13,478 bases of DNA from Candidatus Hydrogenedentota bacterium. GTDB taxonomy: Bacteria > Spirochaetota > Leptospiria > Turneriellales > J094. The stretch is from positions 1 through 13,478 of the forward strand of contig RFJE01000347.1 in the NCBI GenBank assembly GCA_003695005.1, in the 5' to 3' direction. The translations under genes were made by a program, and so were the position numbers. The notes below the pieces were generated by a model. The model was not told where the DNA came from. It ran no database searches and was given only the letters and a program-made list of their open reading frames with translations. Shown here piece after piece: positions 13,135-13,478 of the stretch (its first letter is position 1; each line of letters opens with the position of its first letter).

Positions 13135-13478
13135 TCACTTTTTAATAGTACTTTTAGATTTTGAAATACCCCAGCCTGCAAACGCTCCTAAAATTGTTGT
13201 AAAAGTATGAGTTAAAATCGCTTTTCCGATTTCCTCTTTTCCGTCTAATATCAAGAAACAACCAAAAAAAGTTATGGTAAATAATAATATAATGCCCAAA
13301 TATCCTATATTTCGCAAAAATCGATATTTTTTTTCATTACTTTCATGCTCCATTTCATATTTTTTTAACTCAAGCTCTCTTAATCTTTCAGCTTGTGCAA
13401 GTGCTTTTAATTGAATATCTGCCTGTATTTTTGTATTTTTTCCAATGATTTCCAAGTTTTTTTCTTGTACTTCAAGAC
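13135..13478 (-). CDS. Coiled-coil protein with two transmembrane helices (5' end outside window)
   Basis: The frame is open to the window edge. TTG 13455 is not a convincing start, because the codons before it (reading LEVQEKN) continue the same charged helical pattern. The visible part has an N-terminal coiled coil rich in Glu, Lys, Ala and Leu (LKALAQAERLRELELKKYEM). Two membrane helices follow (IGYLGIILLFTITFFGCFLI and AILTHTFTTILGAFAGWGIS) and a basic tail (SKSKSTIKK). The layout resembles small DUF2335-like membrane proteins, but I would not assign it to that family firmly. It begins the same-strand run that ends with the lipoprotein. Confidence 0.6.
   Translation of the reverse strand, partial: LEVQEKNLEIIGKNTKIQADIQLKALAQAERLRELELKKYEMEHESNEKKYRFLRNIGYLGIILLFTITFFGCFLILDGKEEIGKAILTHTFTTILGAFAGWGISKSKSTIKK

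Overview
The window looks like chromosomal DNA of a spirochaete, most probably a member of the Leptospirales. This rests on A/T-rich base use, a FliA/WhiG-type sigma factor, long outer-membrane and lipoprotein-like products, and short dispersed palindromes in the gaps. The taxonomic call is by eye from protein character and has not been checked by a search.

Layout, left to right. Positions 1-270 hold the 3' end of a secreted or surface-type protein of unknown function. Positions 337-833 hold a broken metallo-beta-lactamase-fold hydrolase: its two ends lie in different frames and about 100 central residues, including the metal-binding motif, are missing. An intergenic palindrome follows. Next is an iron-dependent alcohol dehydrogenase carrying an extra C-terminal SCP2-like lipid-carrier domain (966-2723). 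The 2-oxoglutarate dehydrogenase E1 gene sucA follows (2761-5511); an in-frame TAA at 5146, at the head of a 14-A run, splits an otherwise full-length frame. Positions 5511-5676 hold a MITE-like repeat with inverted ends and internal hairpins. On the minus strand at 5753-8713 is a three-part exported protein: a zinc-peptidase-like domain, a TolB-type beta-propeller and a BamA/Omp85-type barrel. Divergent from it are a FliA/WhiG sigma factor and rsmA (KsgA), overlapping by one base. rsmA runs tail-to-tail into a minus-strand multi-pass glycosyltransferase-like membrane protein. That gene is divergent from a small exported TPR-like protein whose start codon overlaps its own. After a possible gene remnant and a terminator (12001-12181) comes a minus-strand run of four small genes: a coiled-coil/two-TM protein cut by the window edge, a 65-aa His/Cys protein, a DUF4177-like membrane protein and a lipoprotein.

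Most of the window is core metabolism and information processing rather than one accessory system. The points of most interest are the sucA stop codon, the two domain fusions, the repeat element, and three signs of gene decay or sequence error (MBL gene, sucA, the 12001-12181 remnant). No rRNA, tRNA, CRISPR array or transposase gene was seen. No gap without a gene exceeds 300 bases.
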